From Flavobacterium laiguense (lineage in GTDB: Bacteria; Bacteroidota; Bacteroidia; Flavobacteriales; Flavobacteriaceae): a stretch of 64,000 nt of DNA. Positions within the stretch are counted from its first letter, which is position 1; the number at the start of each line of letters is the position of its first letter. The stretch covers positions 1 through 64,000 of the forward strand of contig NZ_QCZH01000001.1 of NCBI RefSeq assembly GCF_003097655.1, written 5' to 3'. Positions 16,098 to 24,697 of the stretch are shown here, one piece after another. Under the pieces are notes generated by a model, which ran no database searches, was not told the DNA's origin, and saw only the letters and a list, made by a program, of their open reading frames with translations. The translations under genes and the position numbers were made by a program.

Positions 16098-16105
16098 TAC
16101 TTTTG
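16098..16105 (+). promoter_or_regulatory. -7 box of pckA
   Basis: TACTTTTG, an exact TAnnTTTG, with about 30 nt of leader before the pckA ATG. Confidence 0.65.
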
Positions 16106-16141
16106 CAGTAAATAAACAACACTCACAAAAATTAATTTTTT

Positions 16142-17743
16142 ATGGACAACTATGCCTTATTTGCGAAATCGATTTCGTTAAATGAACTGGGAATTGAGAA
16201 TGCCAAAATTCAGTATCAATTAACACCGAACGAGTTACATGATATTACGATCCAATCTGGGCAGGGAGTAGAAAATTCAACTGGGGCATTAGCTATAAAT
16301 ACAGGCGAGTTTACCGGGCGATCTCCTCAAGATAGATTTATTGTCAAGGATAGTATTACCGAAGACAAAGTATGGTGGGGGAAAGTGAATATTCCATTTG
16401 AACCTTCAGCCTTTGATGCACTTTATAAAAAAGTAACGGCTTATTTATCAAACAAAGAAGTTTTTGTTAGAGACTCTTATGTATGTGCCGATCCAAACTA
16501 CAGATTGAATGTACGTGTGGTTACCGAAACGGCTTGGGCAAACTTGTTTTGTTACAATATGTTTTTGAGACCCGAAAAAGAAGAATTAAACGGTTTCACA
16601 CCTGAATGGACCGTAATTTGCGCTCCGGGTTTTCACGCAGATCCAGCAATAGACGGTACTCGTCAAAGCAATTTTGCTATTTTAGATTTTACAAAAAAAA
16701 TCGCCTTAATTGGTGGCACTGGTTATACAGGAGAAATGAAAAAAGGGATTTTCTCTGCTTTGAATTTTGTTTTACCTGTTTTCAAAAACACCTTACCAAT
16801 GCACTGTAGTGCGAATGTTGGAGAAGACGGAGATACTGCGATTTTCTTTGGTCTATCTGGAACAGGAAAAACGACTTTGTCTGCCGATCCAGAAAGAAAA
16901 CTAATCGGGGATGATGAACATGGATGGACTAACGAGAATACTGTTTTCAATTTTGAAGGTGGTTGTTATGCCAAAGTAATTAACCTTACTGAGGAGAATG
17001 AACCAGACATTTTTAGAGCTATCAAAAAAGGAGCTATTCTAGAAAACGTAGTTTTCAAAACAGGTACTAATGAAGTAGATTTTCAAGATGTTTCAATTAC
17101 TCAAAACACAAGGGTAAGTTATCCTATTGACCATATTGATAATATTCAACCTGGATCTATTGGTAAAAATCCTAAAAATATATTTTTCTTAACAGCCGAT
17201 GCGTATGGTATTTTGCCTCCTATTTCAAAATTGACACCAGGTCAGGCAGCATACCACTTTATTTCTGGTTATACCGCTAAAGTTGCAGGAACAGAAGCTG
17301 GGGTTACAGAACCTCAACCTAATTTTTCAGCTTGTTTTGGGGCTCCATTTATGCCATTACACCCTACTAAATATGCTGAAATGTTAAGCAAAAAAATGAA
17401 GGATGCTAATGTAAAAGTTTGGTTAATCAATACTGGATGGACAGGAGGTCCTTACGGAACTGGAAGCCGAATGAAATTAAAATTCACTCGTGCTATGATT
17501 ACTGCCGCATTAAACGGAGAATTAGACAATGTAGAATATGTAGATCATAAATCATTTGGTATTGCAATTCCACAATCGTGTCCAAATGTTCCTAGCGAAA
17601 TCTTAAATCCAAGAAATACTTGGGAAGACCCAAATTTATATGACACAAAAGCAGTAGAACTGGCTCATAAATTCAAAGCTAATTTTGCAAAATTTGAAGA
17701 GTTTGCCAATGCCGAAATAATGGCTGGCGCACCGATTGCTTAA
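16142..17743 (+). CDS. pckA: Phosphoenolpyruvate carboxykinase (ATP)
   Basis: The cytoplasmic gluconeogenic enzyme converting oxaloacetate and ATP to PEP, ADP and CO2. It has 533 residues, normal for the ATP-dependent family. The P-loop GLSGTGKTTLS (around residues 237-247), the metal-binding FIGDDEHGW-type segment (LIGDDEHGW), TGRSPQDRFIV near the N-terminus and NTGWTGGPYGTG near 440 are diagnostic. Monocistronic, with its own -7 box and a strong terminator. It would support growth on amino acids, consistent with the peptide-degrading island that follows. Confidence 0.97.
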   Translation: MDNYALFAKSISLNELGIENAKIQYQLTPNELHDITIQSGQGVENSTGALAINTGEFTGRSPQDRFIVKDSITEDKVWWGKVNIPFEPSAFDALYKKVTAYLSNKEVFVRDSYVCADPNYRLNVRVVTETAWANLFCYNMFLRPEKEELNGFTPEWTVICAPGFHADPAIDGTRQSNFAILDFTKKIALIGGTGYTGEMKKGIFSALNFVLPVFKNTLPMHCSANVGEDGDTAIFFGLSGTGKTTLSADPERKLIGDDEHGWTNENTVFNFEGGCYAKVINLTEENEPDIFRAIKKGAILENVVFKTGTNEVDFQDVSITQNTRVSYPIDHIDNIQPGSIGKNPKNIFFLTADAYGILPPISKLTPGQAAYHFISGYTAKVAGTEAGVTEPQPNFSACFGAPFMPLHPTKYAEMLSKKMKDANVKVWLINTGWTGGPYGTGSRMKLKFTRAMITAALNGELDNVEYVDHKSFGIAIPQSCPNVPSEILNPRNTWEDPNLYDTKAVELAHKFKANFAKFEEFANAEIMAGAPIA

Positions 17744-17763
17744 GTTACTATTAATTCAAAACC

Positions 17764-17797
17764 AAAAGAGCTGTTCCTAATCGAACAGCTCTTTTTT
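17764..17797 (+). terminator. Terminator of pckA
   Basis: AAAAGAGCTGTTC and GAACAGCTCTTTT form a 13-bp stem around six bases, followed by T residues. Confidence 0.9.
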
Positions 17798-17884
17798 GTT
17801 TACAAGATACAACCCCAAACCCTTCTCCAAAACACCTAACCAAAAACAAATCAACATTTTATACCAATATTAATTTTTTGGCGT

Positions 17885-17892
17885 TAAATTTG
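17885..17892 (+). promoter_or_regulatory. -7 box of the DUF4407 gene
   Basis: TAAATTTG matches TAnnTTTG. Immediately downstream lies CCCGATAATTATCGGG, a perfect 16-bp palindrome (about 17899-17914) in the leader, and then a run of AATCAAATC-type repeats before the ATG. Confidence 0.6.
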
Positions 17893-17954
17893 CAGCATCC
17901 CCCGATAATTATCGGGACAAAAATCAATCAATCAAAAATCAAATCAAATCAATC

Positions 17955-19055
17955 ATGTTAAAACAATTTTTTATCCTCTGCTCAGGTGCAGACAAAAACC
18001 TTCTTGAAGGTTGCTCCGATGGCGAACAAACCAAATTTGTTGGTATTGGCGCCACTGTTTTTTTTACGGCTGTTATGGCTTTTATAGCCAGTGCCTATGC
18101 TCTTTTTACTGTTTTTGACAGTGTTTATCCCGCTATGCTTTTTGGACTCGTTTGGAGTTTACTTATTTTTAATCTCGACCGTTTTATCGTTTCAACTATT
18201 AGAAAGAGGGACAGCTTTAGCAGTGAAATAATGCAGGCAACCCCTAGAATTATATTGGCGATCATCATTGCTATCGTGATTTCAAAACCCTTGGAAATTA
18301 AAATTTTCGAAAAAGAAATCAATACCGTTTTGTTGAAAGAAAAAAATGCCATGGCCTTAAACAACAAAAAAGAAGTGGCTAATTATTTCAAATCGGATTT
18401 GGACAAAAACAAAACCGAAATCGCAAGTCTAAAAGCTGAAATCACCAATAAGGAAAAAGAAGTAAACACGCTTTATGAAACCTATATCAAAGAAGCCGAA
18501 GGAACAGCCGGAACAAAAAAATTAGGTAAAGGACCCGTTTTTAAAGAGAAAATAGCCAAACACAATTTATCATCGAAAGAATTGGATACGATTCGAAAAA
18601 ACAATTTAGCCAAAATTGCTGTTTTGGAGAAAACATCCAAAACTTTGAAAAATGATTTAGACAAAAAAGTGAACGAAACACAACCTATCATAGATGGTTT
18701 TGATGGTTTAATGGCAAGAATCAATGCTTTGAATAAATTGCCTTGGCTTCCTTCTTTTTTTATAATGCTACTTTTCTTAGCTATTGAAACTTCGCCAATT
18801 ATTGCCAAATTATTATCGCCAAAAGGAGAATATGATTTTAAGTTGGAAGATATAGAAACAGCCTTGAAAGCGACGATTGAACAAGATAAATACCAACGCA
18901 CTCTATTAATCAAAACTAGCGCAATGATGCATGATAAAGTCTATGCAGATATAGCCGAAGACAAACAACTATATGATTTACAAAGAAAAAATACCGTCGA
19001 ACTATTAGAACAACAATCCAATAATTTTGTGGAAAAGCAATTGAAAACATTATAA
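17955..19055 (+). CDS. DUF4407 domain membrane protein
   Basis: A 366-residue protein of the Bacteroidota-typical DUF4407 family. It has four membrane segments (about 28-50, 56-75, 97-115 and 270-290), with a long charged coiled-coil region (about 120-260, rich in K/E) between the third and fourth and a helical C-terminal tail. The motif LIFNLDRFIVSTIRK is characteristic of the family. The membrane-coiled-coil-membrane layout suggests a large periplasmic stalk; the function is unknown. Monocistronic, with promoter and terminator visible. Confidence 0.88.
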   Translation: MLKQFFILCSGADKNLLEGCSDGEQTKFVGIGATVFFTAVMAFIASAYALFTVFDSVYPAMLFGLVWSLLIFNLDRFIVSTIRKRDSFSSEIMQATPRIILAIIIAIVISKPLEIKIFEKEINTVLLKEKNAMALNNKKEVANYFKSDLDKNKTEIASLKAEITNKEKEVNTLYETYIKEAEGTAGTKKLGKGPVFKEKIAKHNLSSKELDTIRKNNLAKIAVLEKTSKTLKNDLDKKVNETQPIIDGFDGLMARINALNKLPWLPSFFIMLLFLAIETSPIIAKLLSPKGEYDFKLEDIETALKATIEQDKYQRTLLIKTSAMMHDKVYADIAEDKQLYDLQRKNTVELLEQQSNNFVEKQLKTL

Positions 19056-19056
19056 A

Positions 19057-19085
19057 AAAAAGAGGCAATAACGCCTCTTTTTTTA
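19057..19085 (+). terminator. Terminator of the DUF4407 gene, possibly bidirectional
   Basis: AAAGAGGC and GCCTCTTT pair around AATAAC with A/T runs on both sides. It lies between convergent genes and can serve both. Confidence 0.85.
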
Positions 19086-19090
19086 TTCCC

Positions 19091-20380
19091 CTATTTTAAC
19101 CAACGGTCTAACGTTTTCATTATTTTTTCCTGATCTTCTTTTGGGAAATTTTTCACTCTCGTAGCGTGACTGCCTCCCGGAAGAACCATCTTCAAAGCAT
19201 CCAAGTTAGGATTTGGAGTTGGAGCACAGGATCCCCAAGTGTCAAAACCTCCATAAATATAAAGAATTTTATCTCCCTTCGTTTCTGCATATTTACGGAC
19301 CTTCTTTATGTATTTAGGATCATAAGTAATAACAACTTCTTTGGGAGTAAATCGGGCATTCGAAGTGCTTTTTACCGTTTTCAATAAATCTTGAACAGGT
19401 TCGAAATCAAAACCATAATATCCTAATTCTGCCATGTGCTGATAATAAGAGGGTAATAACTCAAAATATCTTTGGTCATCGTAAGTGCTAATCCCAACTA
19501 TCTTATTCAAATAATCAAATAATGCTGCAGAACTTGCTCCCTCAACAGGAATGTCTTCACATTTCCCCCCCCATTGCCAAAAAGAAAATGGAAATTCTAA
19601 GGCACCATATTCTAAAGCTTCTTCGATCGATACTTCAGAAAAAATCATCTTTTCTTTATCGGCGTATTCTTTGATTTCTTTCAAAAGTGCGTCTCTATTT
19701 TGCAATAAAGCTCTCTGAAAATGAGTGACTTTTGCTCTGCATTCGGGTGTACCTACAATTTTCACATGCTCCAAAGTCCTTGGATCCTCTTGGGTATTAA
19801 TCAACGGGGCTACATAAGGCATGACCACATCTACATCATTTGGATATTTTGATTTATAAATTAAAGCTGTTTCTCCACCTTTACTAATTCCTGTAGATAC
19901 CCACTTTCCTTTGTATAGCTCTTTTAATTTTGTTGTGATGTTGTGATAGTCTTCAATAGCTTGATCATTGGTCAAATACTGCCAAGGCATAGGATTTGGT
20001 CTTGATTTTCCATAAAATCTGTACTCTACTGCCACTTGATTCGCTTTTAGCAATTTACTCACTTCGCTTTTAATATTCCCTGCATTATAACCGTGCGTTT
20101 CAATTACCATTGGACTATTAAAGTCAACATGCGAAAGATAAATGTAATGTTTGAAAGTGCCTTTTTCAGGATTCTTGTGATCCAAAGGTTCATCTAAAAT
20201 CAACTGATACGACTCCGTATAACCTTCTAAATTTTTTATTTCAGAAATTTCAGAATTAGGAAAAAATTCAATTAGTTTTTTCTTTAAATCCGTTTGAACA
20301 GCAGTCTCCGTTTGGGCGAAACTAGAATAGGAACTGAAAACGAATAGTAGTAATAGTACAATATTTTTAATCTTCTTCAT
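19091..20380 (-). CDS. S28/S37-type tripeptidyl serine peptidase, exported
   Basis: A 429-residue alpha/beta hydrolase peptidase resembling PS-10 (S37) tripeptidyl aminopeptidases. The signal peptide ends near FSSYSSFAQ. The nucleophile motif is GISKGG (S166); a C-terminal IYGGFDTWG segment supplies the acid and GGSHATRV the histidine. Enzymes of this group release tripeptides, often next to proline, in the periplasm. The ATG at 20380 gives the signal peptide; an upstream in-frame start at 20419 does not fit. It is divergently transcribed from the hydroxyproline/hydroxylysine operon, so it likely feeds peptides to it. Confidence 0.87.
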   Translation of the reverse strand: MKKIKNIVLLLLFVFSSYSSFAQTETAVQTDLKKKLIEFFPNSEISEIKNLEGYTESYQLILDEPLDHKNPEKGTFKHYIYLSHVDFNSPMVIETHGYNAGNIKSEVSKLLKANQVAVEYRFYGKSRPNPMPWQYLTNDQAIEDYHNITTKLKELYKGKWVSTGISKGGETALIYKSKYPNDVDVVMPYVAPLINTQEDPRTLEHVKIVGTPECRAKVTHFQRALLQNRDALLKEIKEYADKEKMIFSEVSIEEALEYGALEFPFSFWQWGGKCEDIPVEGASSAALFDYLNKIVGISTYDDQRYFELLPSYYQHMAELGYYGFDFEPVQDLLKTVKSTSNARFTPKEVVITYDPKYIKKVRKYAETKGDKILYIYGGFDTWGSCAPTPNPNLDALKMVLPGGSHATRVKNFPKEDQEKIMKTLDRWLK

Positions 20381-20434
20381 TGTATAGTGGTTTAAATTAT
20401 TTTTTAAAATTACAATCACAGTCTGGCTTAAAAC

Positions 20435-20450
20435 AATACTATATTAACCC
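20435..20450. promoter_or_regulatory. Candidate regulator site in the divergent promoter region (AATACTATATTAACCC)
   Basis: The same 12-mer AATACTATATTA followed by CCC occurs at 39410-39424, the only other divergent promoter region of the island. In both cases the site lies upstream of the minus-strand gene. The AraC-family protein encoded at 39502 is the natural candidate to bind it. Inferred from sequence sharing only. Confidence 0.35.
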
Positions 20451-20534
20451 AATATTGTTGTATTTTATCAACTTTACAGCAAAAATACGAATGGAAAAAA
20501 AAATAGTATATTTTTATAAAAATCTATTCCTAAA

Positions 20535-21497
20535 ATGAACACTATTCAACTCATTTCCGATTCTTTTATAGAAAATAAATGCAATTTTAAACAACTTATT
20601 GAACGTCTAAAAGAGGGTTTCGCATCAACAACCATACAAGTCCCAATGCGTCACCATCATGACTATCCAAATCCACCGGAAGACAAAGACTCTACTTTAT
20701 TGCTAATGCCTGCCTTTAATCCCGGCGTAGATGCGGGTGTAAAAATTGTGACGGTAAGTCCCAATAACGGCAAATATAATCTTCCGGCCATACAAGGAAC
20801 CTATATTTATTTGGATGCTCATAAGGGCAATATTAAAGCCATTTTGGATGCAAAATCATTAACCACAAAACGTACCGCATCAACCTCCGCATTGGCCAGC
20901 AGTTTTCTCTCCAGAGAAGATTCATCCTCTTTATTAATGATTGGAACTGGAGCTTTGGCAAAAAATTTAATCCAAGCCCATGCCAGTGTAAGACCTATCA
21001 CAAAAGTATATGTATGGGGAAGAACATTAGAAAAAGCACAAGCCATTTGTGATGCGCTTTCTAATGCAACTTACTCTTGCACTGCTATTACCAACATTGA
21101 AGATAAAATATCGGAAGTAGACATTATTTCTTGCGCAACACTTTCTCCTACTCCTTTGGTTTTTGGAAAATGGCTAAAAGAAGGGCAACATCTAGACTTA
21201 GTAGGTGCTTATAAAAAAGATACTCGTGAAGCAGATGATGAAGCGGTTCTAAGATCATCTGTGTTTTTGGACACTTACCAAGGCGGACTAAAAGAAAGCG
21301 GTGATATTTTAATCCCATTAAATACTGGAATCATAACAAAAGAAGATATCAAAGCTGATTTATTCGAACTCTGTAATGGCAGTAAGAAAGGAAGGACTTC
21401 TGAAACAGAAATCACCTATTTTAAATCAGTAGGTCATGCCTTAGAAGACTTAGTGGCTGCATCCTATTTTTACAATGAATTTATTTCCAACAAATAA
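20535..21497 (+). CDS. Ornithine cyclodeaminase/mu-crystallin family reductase, probable delta-1-pyrroline-2-carboxylate reductase
   Basis: A 320-residue cytoplasmic NAD(P)H-dependent enzyme. The Rossmann motif LLMIGTGALAKN lies near residues 133-144, and the family pattern (MPAFN … GVKIVTVSPNN … TKRTASTSALAS) is clear. Some members of this family reduce delta-1-pyrroline-2-carboxylate to L-proline. The adjacent gene (8 nt downstream) encodes a trans-3-hydroxy-L-proline dehydratase candidate, which makes exactly that substrate, so this role is favoured over ornithine cyclodeaminase. First gene of the plus-strand operon. Confidence 0.85.
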   Translation: MNTIQLISDSFIENKCNFKQLIERLKEGFASTTIQVPMRHHHDYPNPPEDKDSTLLLMPAFNPGVDAGVKIVTVSPNNGKYNLPAIQGTYIYLDAHKGNIKAILDAKSLTTKRTASTSALASSFLSREDSSSLLMIGTGALAKNLIQAHASVRPITKVYVWGRTLEKAQAICDALSNATYSCTAITNIEDKISEVDIISCATLSPTPLVFGKWLKEGQHLDLVGAYKKDTREADDEAVLRSSVFLDTYQGGLKESGDILIPLNTGIITKEDIKADLFELCNGSKKGRTSETEITYFKSVGHALEDLVAASYFYNEFISNK

Positions 21498-21505
21498 TAA
21501 AAATC

Positions 21506-22573
21506 ATGTCAAGTACTTTTCAAAATATAATTTCAAAAATAGATTTTAGCGTACCTAAAGATTGGGTGCAAATCAAGACCATTGATATGCATACTGGTGG
21601 TGAACCTTTACGCGTTATCGTTTCTGGTTTTCCTGAATTAAAGGGAAACACAGTTTTAGAATACCGTAGAGACATTAAAGAGAATTACGACTATTTACGT
21701 ACTGCTTTAATGTTTGAACCTCGCGGTCATGCTGATATGTATGGTTGTGTTTTGCTTCCGCCAAATGATGAAACTGCTGATTTTGGCATTTTATTTATGC
21801 ATAATGAAGGATATAGTACCATGTGTGGACATGCAATTGTTGCAATAAGTACATTGGCAGCAAACATGAACTGGATTGCTATTGAAGAAGGGGAAAACAA
21901 ACTAGAAATTGATGCTCCTTGCGGAAGAATCACTTCATTTGTCCATATACAATCTGGCGAAGTAACTGGCGTTCGTTTTCATTGTGTACCCAGTTTCGTA
22001 GTTGGTCTGGACAGAATCGTAGAAGTTCCCGGAATAGGGAAAGTTATATATGATTTAGCTTACGGAGGTGCTTTCTATGCTTATGTTGATTTAAGAAAAA
22101 ACGCTTTATTAGAATTTGGTTTAACCGATTCTGATTATCGTACTATTATTCAAAGTGGAATGGAAATAAAACACGCCGTTATGCAACAAGATAAAGCCAT
22201 TCTTCACCCTTTTGAAAACGATTTGAGTTTTCTATATGGTACCATATTTATTGATGATGCTCAAATAGAAGAAAACCACAGCCGAAATGTATGTGTTTTT
22301 GCCGAAGGAGAGGTAGATCGTTCTCCTACTGGATCTGGAGTTTCTGGAAGAATTGCTATAGAAAAAGCAAGAAACGCTATTGATTACAACAGCAAATTGG
22401 CCGTTGAAAGTATTACAGGAAGTGTGTTTAATTGTTCCCTTGTTTCCGAAAAAGATTTCGGTCCATTTCAGGCCGTTATTCCTCAAGTAGAAGGAACGGC
22501 TCATATTACAGGAATAAATACTTTTATTATTGACCCAAATGACCCTATGAAAAACGGTTTTATACTTAGATAA
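21506..22573 (+). CDS. Probable trans-3-hydroxy-L-proline dehydratase
   Basis: A proline racemase superfamily protein of 355 residues. The first catalytic position is Cys107 (MCGHA), while the second, normally Cys in racemases and epimerases, is Thr275 (DRSPTGSG). The Cys/Thr pair is the known signature of trans-3-hydroxy-L-proline dehydratases, including the human enzyme. The product is delta-1-pyrroline-2-carboxylate, used by the reductase encoded immediately upstream. Type IV collagen and some other collagens contain 3-hydroxyproline. A second paralogue at 35658 carries Cys/Cys and is the 4-hydroxyproline epimerase candidate. Confidence 0.92.
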   Translation: MSSTFQNIISKIDFSVPKDWVQIKTIDMHTGGEPLRVIVSGFPELKGNTVLEYRRDIKENYDYLRTALMFEPRGHADMYGCVLLPPNDETADFGILFMHNEGYSTMCGHAIVAISTLAANMNWIAIEEGENKLEIDAPCGRITSFVHIQSGEVTGVRFHCVPSFVVGLDRIVEVPGIGKVIYDLAYGGAFYAYVDLRKNALLEFGLTDSDYRTIIQSGMEIKHAVMQQDKAILHPFENDLSFLYGTIFIDDAQIEENHSRNVCVFAEGEVDRSPTGSGVSGRIAIEKARNAIDYNSKLAVESITGSVFNCSLVSEKDFGPFQAVIPQVEGTAHITGINTFIIDPNDPMKNGFILR

Positions 22574-22606
22574 ACTTCTAAAAATAACAATTAAAAATAC
22601 CACACT

Positions 22607-22648
22607 ATTAGAGAATAAAAAACGTATTCTAATTTTTGAGTCTCTAAT
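22607..22648 (+). repeat. Intra-operon inverted repeat
   Basis: ATTAGAGA (22607-22614) pairs with TCTCTAAT (22641-22648), with a further A5/T5 pairing inside. It lies in the 91-bp gap between the dehydratase and GH63 genes and could be a processing or partial termination site. Confidence 0.45.
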
Positions 22649-22664
22649 ATAACATTGCCAAATT

Positions 22665-24662
22665 ATGAAACAGATTACCAAAATTTTATTGACAGCCTTG
22701 CTTTGTTGTAACGCTACATTCGGCCAAAAATCATATCCTAATTTAGAGGCCAGTAAAAACAGTTTGAATTACAAAGGAAATCCAACAAACGCAATAGATC
22801 GAAAATCTTTGTCTTTTTCAGATAAAGGAGCTTGGTTTGGATTTGGGTTTTTGGAAGCATCCCAAGCACAAGGTGGTTTTTCAGGCCCTTATTTATTAAC
22901 GGAACAAAATGGAGTCTGGATAAGTCCTTCTTTTGTTTCTCTTCATCTTTTAGATAACAATAAACAAGAACTGATTAATTGGAAAACATCTTTAGTTCAT
23001 CAAAATAGTTACAATAGCCATTTAGAACAGCAATTTCAAAATGAAAAACTAGTTGTACAACAACAATTAGTATTTTCTTCTGGACATTCGGCTTTGCAAA
23101 AAACGAGTATTACCAATCGATCTTCCGAAACTATAACGCTTTTCCCATCTTTTGAATCTAAATTATTTTTGGATGATTTACAGTTGTCCAATGAAAACAA
23201 AATCTTGAAAATCGTTTCCACAAAAAGCAAAGCCATTGGTTACATCCAATTTTCGAATACCAATACTATAGAAATCTTAAAAGAGGGCTACAAAACACAA
23301 CTTGAACAAATTATACTGAAACCAAATGAAACTGCAATAATTCTAGTTTCTCAAACTTATATTTTTCCACAATACTCATGGGAAAATGAAAAGAAATCTT
23401 TGGCAGCAACAAAATTTAATTCCATACTTACTGCAACTCAAAAAGAAAAAGAAAATCAATTAGCTCAATTAATAGCCAAAAAGAAGACTGTATATAAAGA
23501 GGTAACCTATTCCAATTTACTAGCAAAATCATTACTCACGTTACAAAATAATTCCAAAATTGCAGTAGAAGGATTGAAACATGATGGCGTTTTTCCAAGT
23601 TACCATTATGAATGGTTTAATGGTTTCTGGGCTTGGGACAGTTGGAAGCATGCAGCAGCTCTGGCAGAATTTAATCCCAACTTAGCCAAGAGCCAAATGA
23701 GAGCGATGTTTGACTTTCAAAAAAAGGATGGTTTCATTCCTGATTGTATTTATAGAGATACTTTAATTGAAGCAAATAATTATAGAAACACAAAAGCTCC
23801 GCTTGCCGCTTGGGCGATTTGGAAAATATACGAAAGAACAAAGGATATCAATTATTTGAAAGAATTTTACCCAAAACTCACATTGTACCACAACTGGTGG
23901 TACAAAGACAGAGACCATGATCAAGATGGTTTGTGTGAATTTGGGTCAACAGACGGCACTTTAATTGCAGCTAAATGGGAAAGCGGCATGGACAATGCCG
24001 TTCGATTTGACAACAGTACCATTTTAAAAAATAGTGACACTGCCTATTCATTAGATCAAGAAAGCGTGGATTTAAACGCCTATTTATATGCCGAAAAAAT
24101 ATATTTGAATAACATGGCTCAAGTATTGAAACTTACTGAAGATTCAAAAAAATGGGAATCCGAAAGTGCTTCTTTAAAAACAAAAATTCAAAACCAATTT
24201 TGGGACGCCAATTCTGGTTGGTTTTATGACACTAGTATCGATGGAAAATCGTTTGTGAAAGACATGGGATGTGAAGGTTACATTCCTCTTTGGGCTGAAG
24301 TAGCCTCTCTTGAGCAAGCAAAAGCAATAACAGGAAATATGACGAATCCCGCTATATTTAATACTTTTATCCCTTTGCCAACATTAGCTGCCAACCATCC
24401 AAAATTCAAACCTGAAGGAGGTTATTGGAGAGGTCCTATTTGGCTGGATCAAAGTCAGTTTGCTATAAATGGATTGGAAAAATACAATTATACTAAAGAA
24501 GCAAATCAATTATCTCAAAAGCTTATTTATAATGCAGAGGGAGTTATGGTGAAAGGTGAAGCTATTAGAGAAAACTACCAACCTATTACAGGAAAAGGGT
24601 TAGAATCTTTTAATTTTAGTTGGTCAGCAGCACATTATATGATGCTACTTTTAAAAGAATAA
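22665..24662 (+). CDS. GH63 family glucosidase, exported
   Basis: A 665-residue glycoside hydrolase with a cleavable signal peptide (MKQITKILLTALLCCNATFG) and an (alpha/alpha)6 catalytic domain in the C-terminal two thirds. The motif FWAWDSWKHA (catalytic Asp near 323) and GYWRGPIWLDQ (near 586) match GH63. GH63 enzymes cleave alpha-glucosidic bonds, classically alpha-1,2; E. coli YgjK of the same family accepts Glc-alpha-1,2-Gal ligands as I recall. That disaccharide caps hydroxylysine in collagen, which fits the island. Alternatives are trehalose or oligoglucoside hydrolysis. Confidence 0.87.
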   Translation: MKQITKILLTALLCCNATFGQKSYPNLEASKNSLNYKGNPTNAIDRKSLSFSDKGAWFGFGFLEASQAQGGFSGPYLLTEQNGVWISPSFVSLHLLDNNKQELINWKTSLVHQNSYNSHLEQQFQNEKLVVQQQLVFSSGHSALQKTSITNRSSETITLFPSFESKLFLDDLQLSNENKILKIVSTKSKAIGYIQFSNTNTIEILKEGYKTQLEQIILKPNETAIILVSQTYIFPQYSWENEKKSLAATKFNSILTATQKEKENQLAQLIAKKKTVYKEVTYSNLLAKSLLTLQNNSKIAVEGLKHDGVFPSYHYEWFNGFWAWDSWKHAAALAEFNPNLAKSQMRAMFDFQKKDGFIPDCIYRDTLIEANNYRNTKAPLAAWAIWKIYERTKDINYLKEFYPKLTLYHNWWYKDRDHDQDGLCEFGSTDGTLIAAKWESGMDNAVRFDNSTILKNSDTAYSLDQESVDLNAYLYAEKIYLNNMAQVLKLTEDSKKWESESASLKTKIQNQFWDANSGWFYDTSIDGKSFVKDMGCEGYIPLWAEVASLEQAKAITGNMTNPAIFNTFIPLPTLAANHPKFKPEGGYWRGPIWLDQSQFAINGLEKYNYTKEANQLSQKLIYNAEGVMVKGEAIRENYQPITGKGLESFNFSWSAAHYMMLLLKE

Positions 24663-24697
24663 AAACATTAAATTTAATCAACGTATTTATAAAAATC

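Noticed and set aside
20535..21497. Ornithine cyclodeaminase
   Set aside because: There are no arginine or ornithine genes nearby, while the next gene makes the substrate of a pyrroline-2-carboxylate reductase from the same family.
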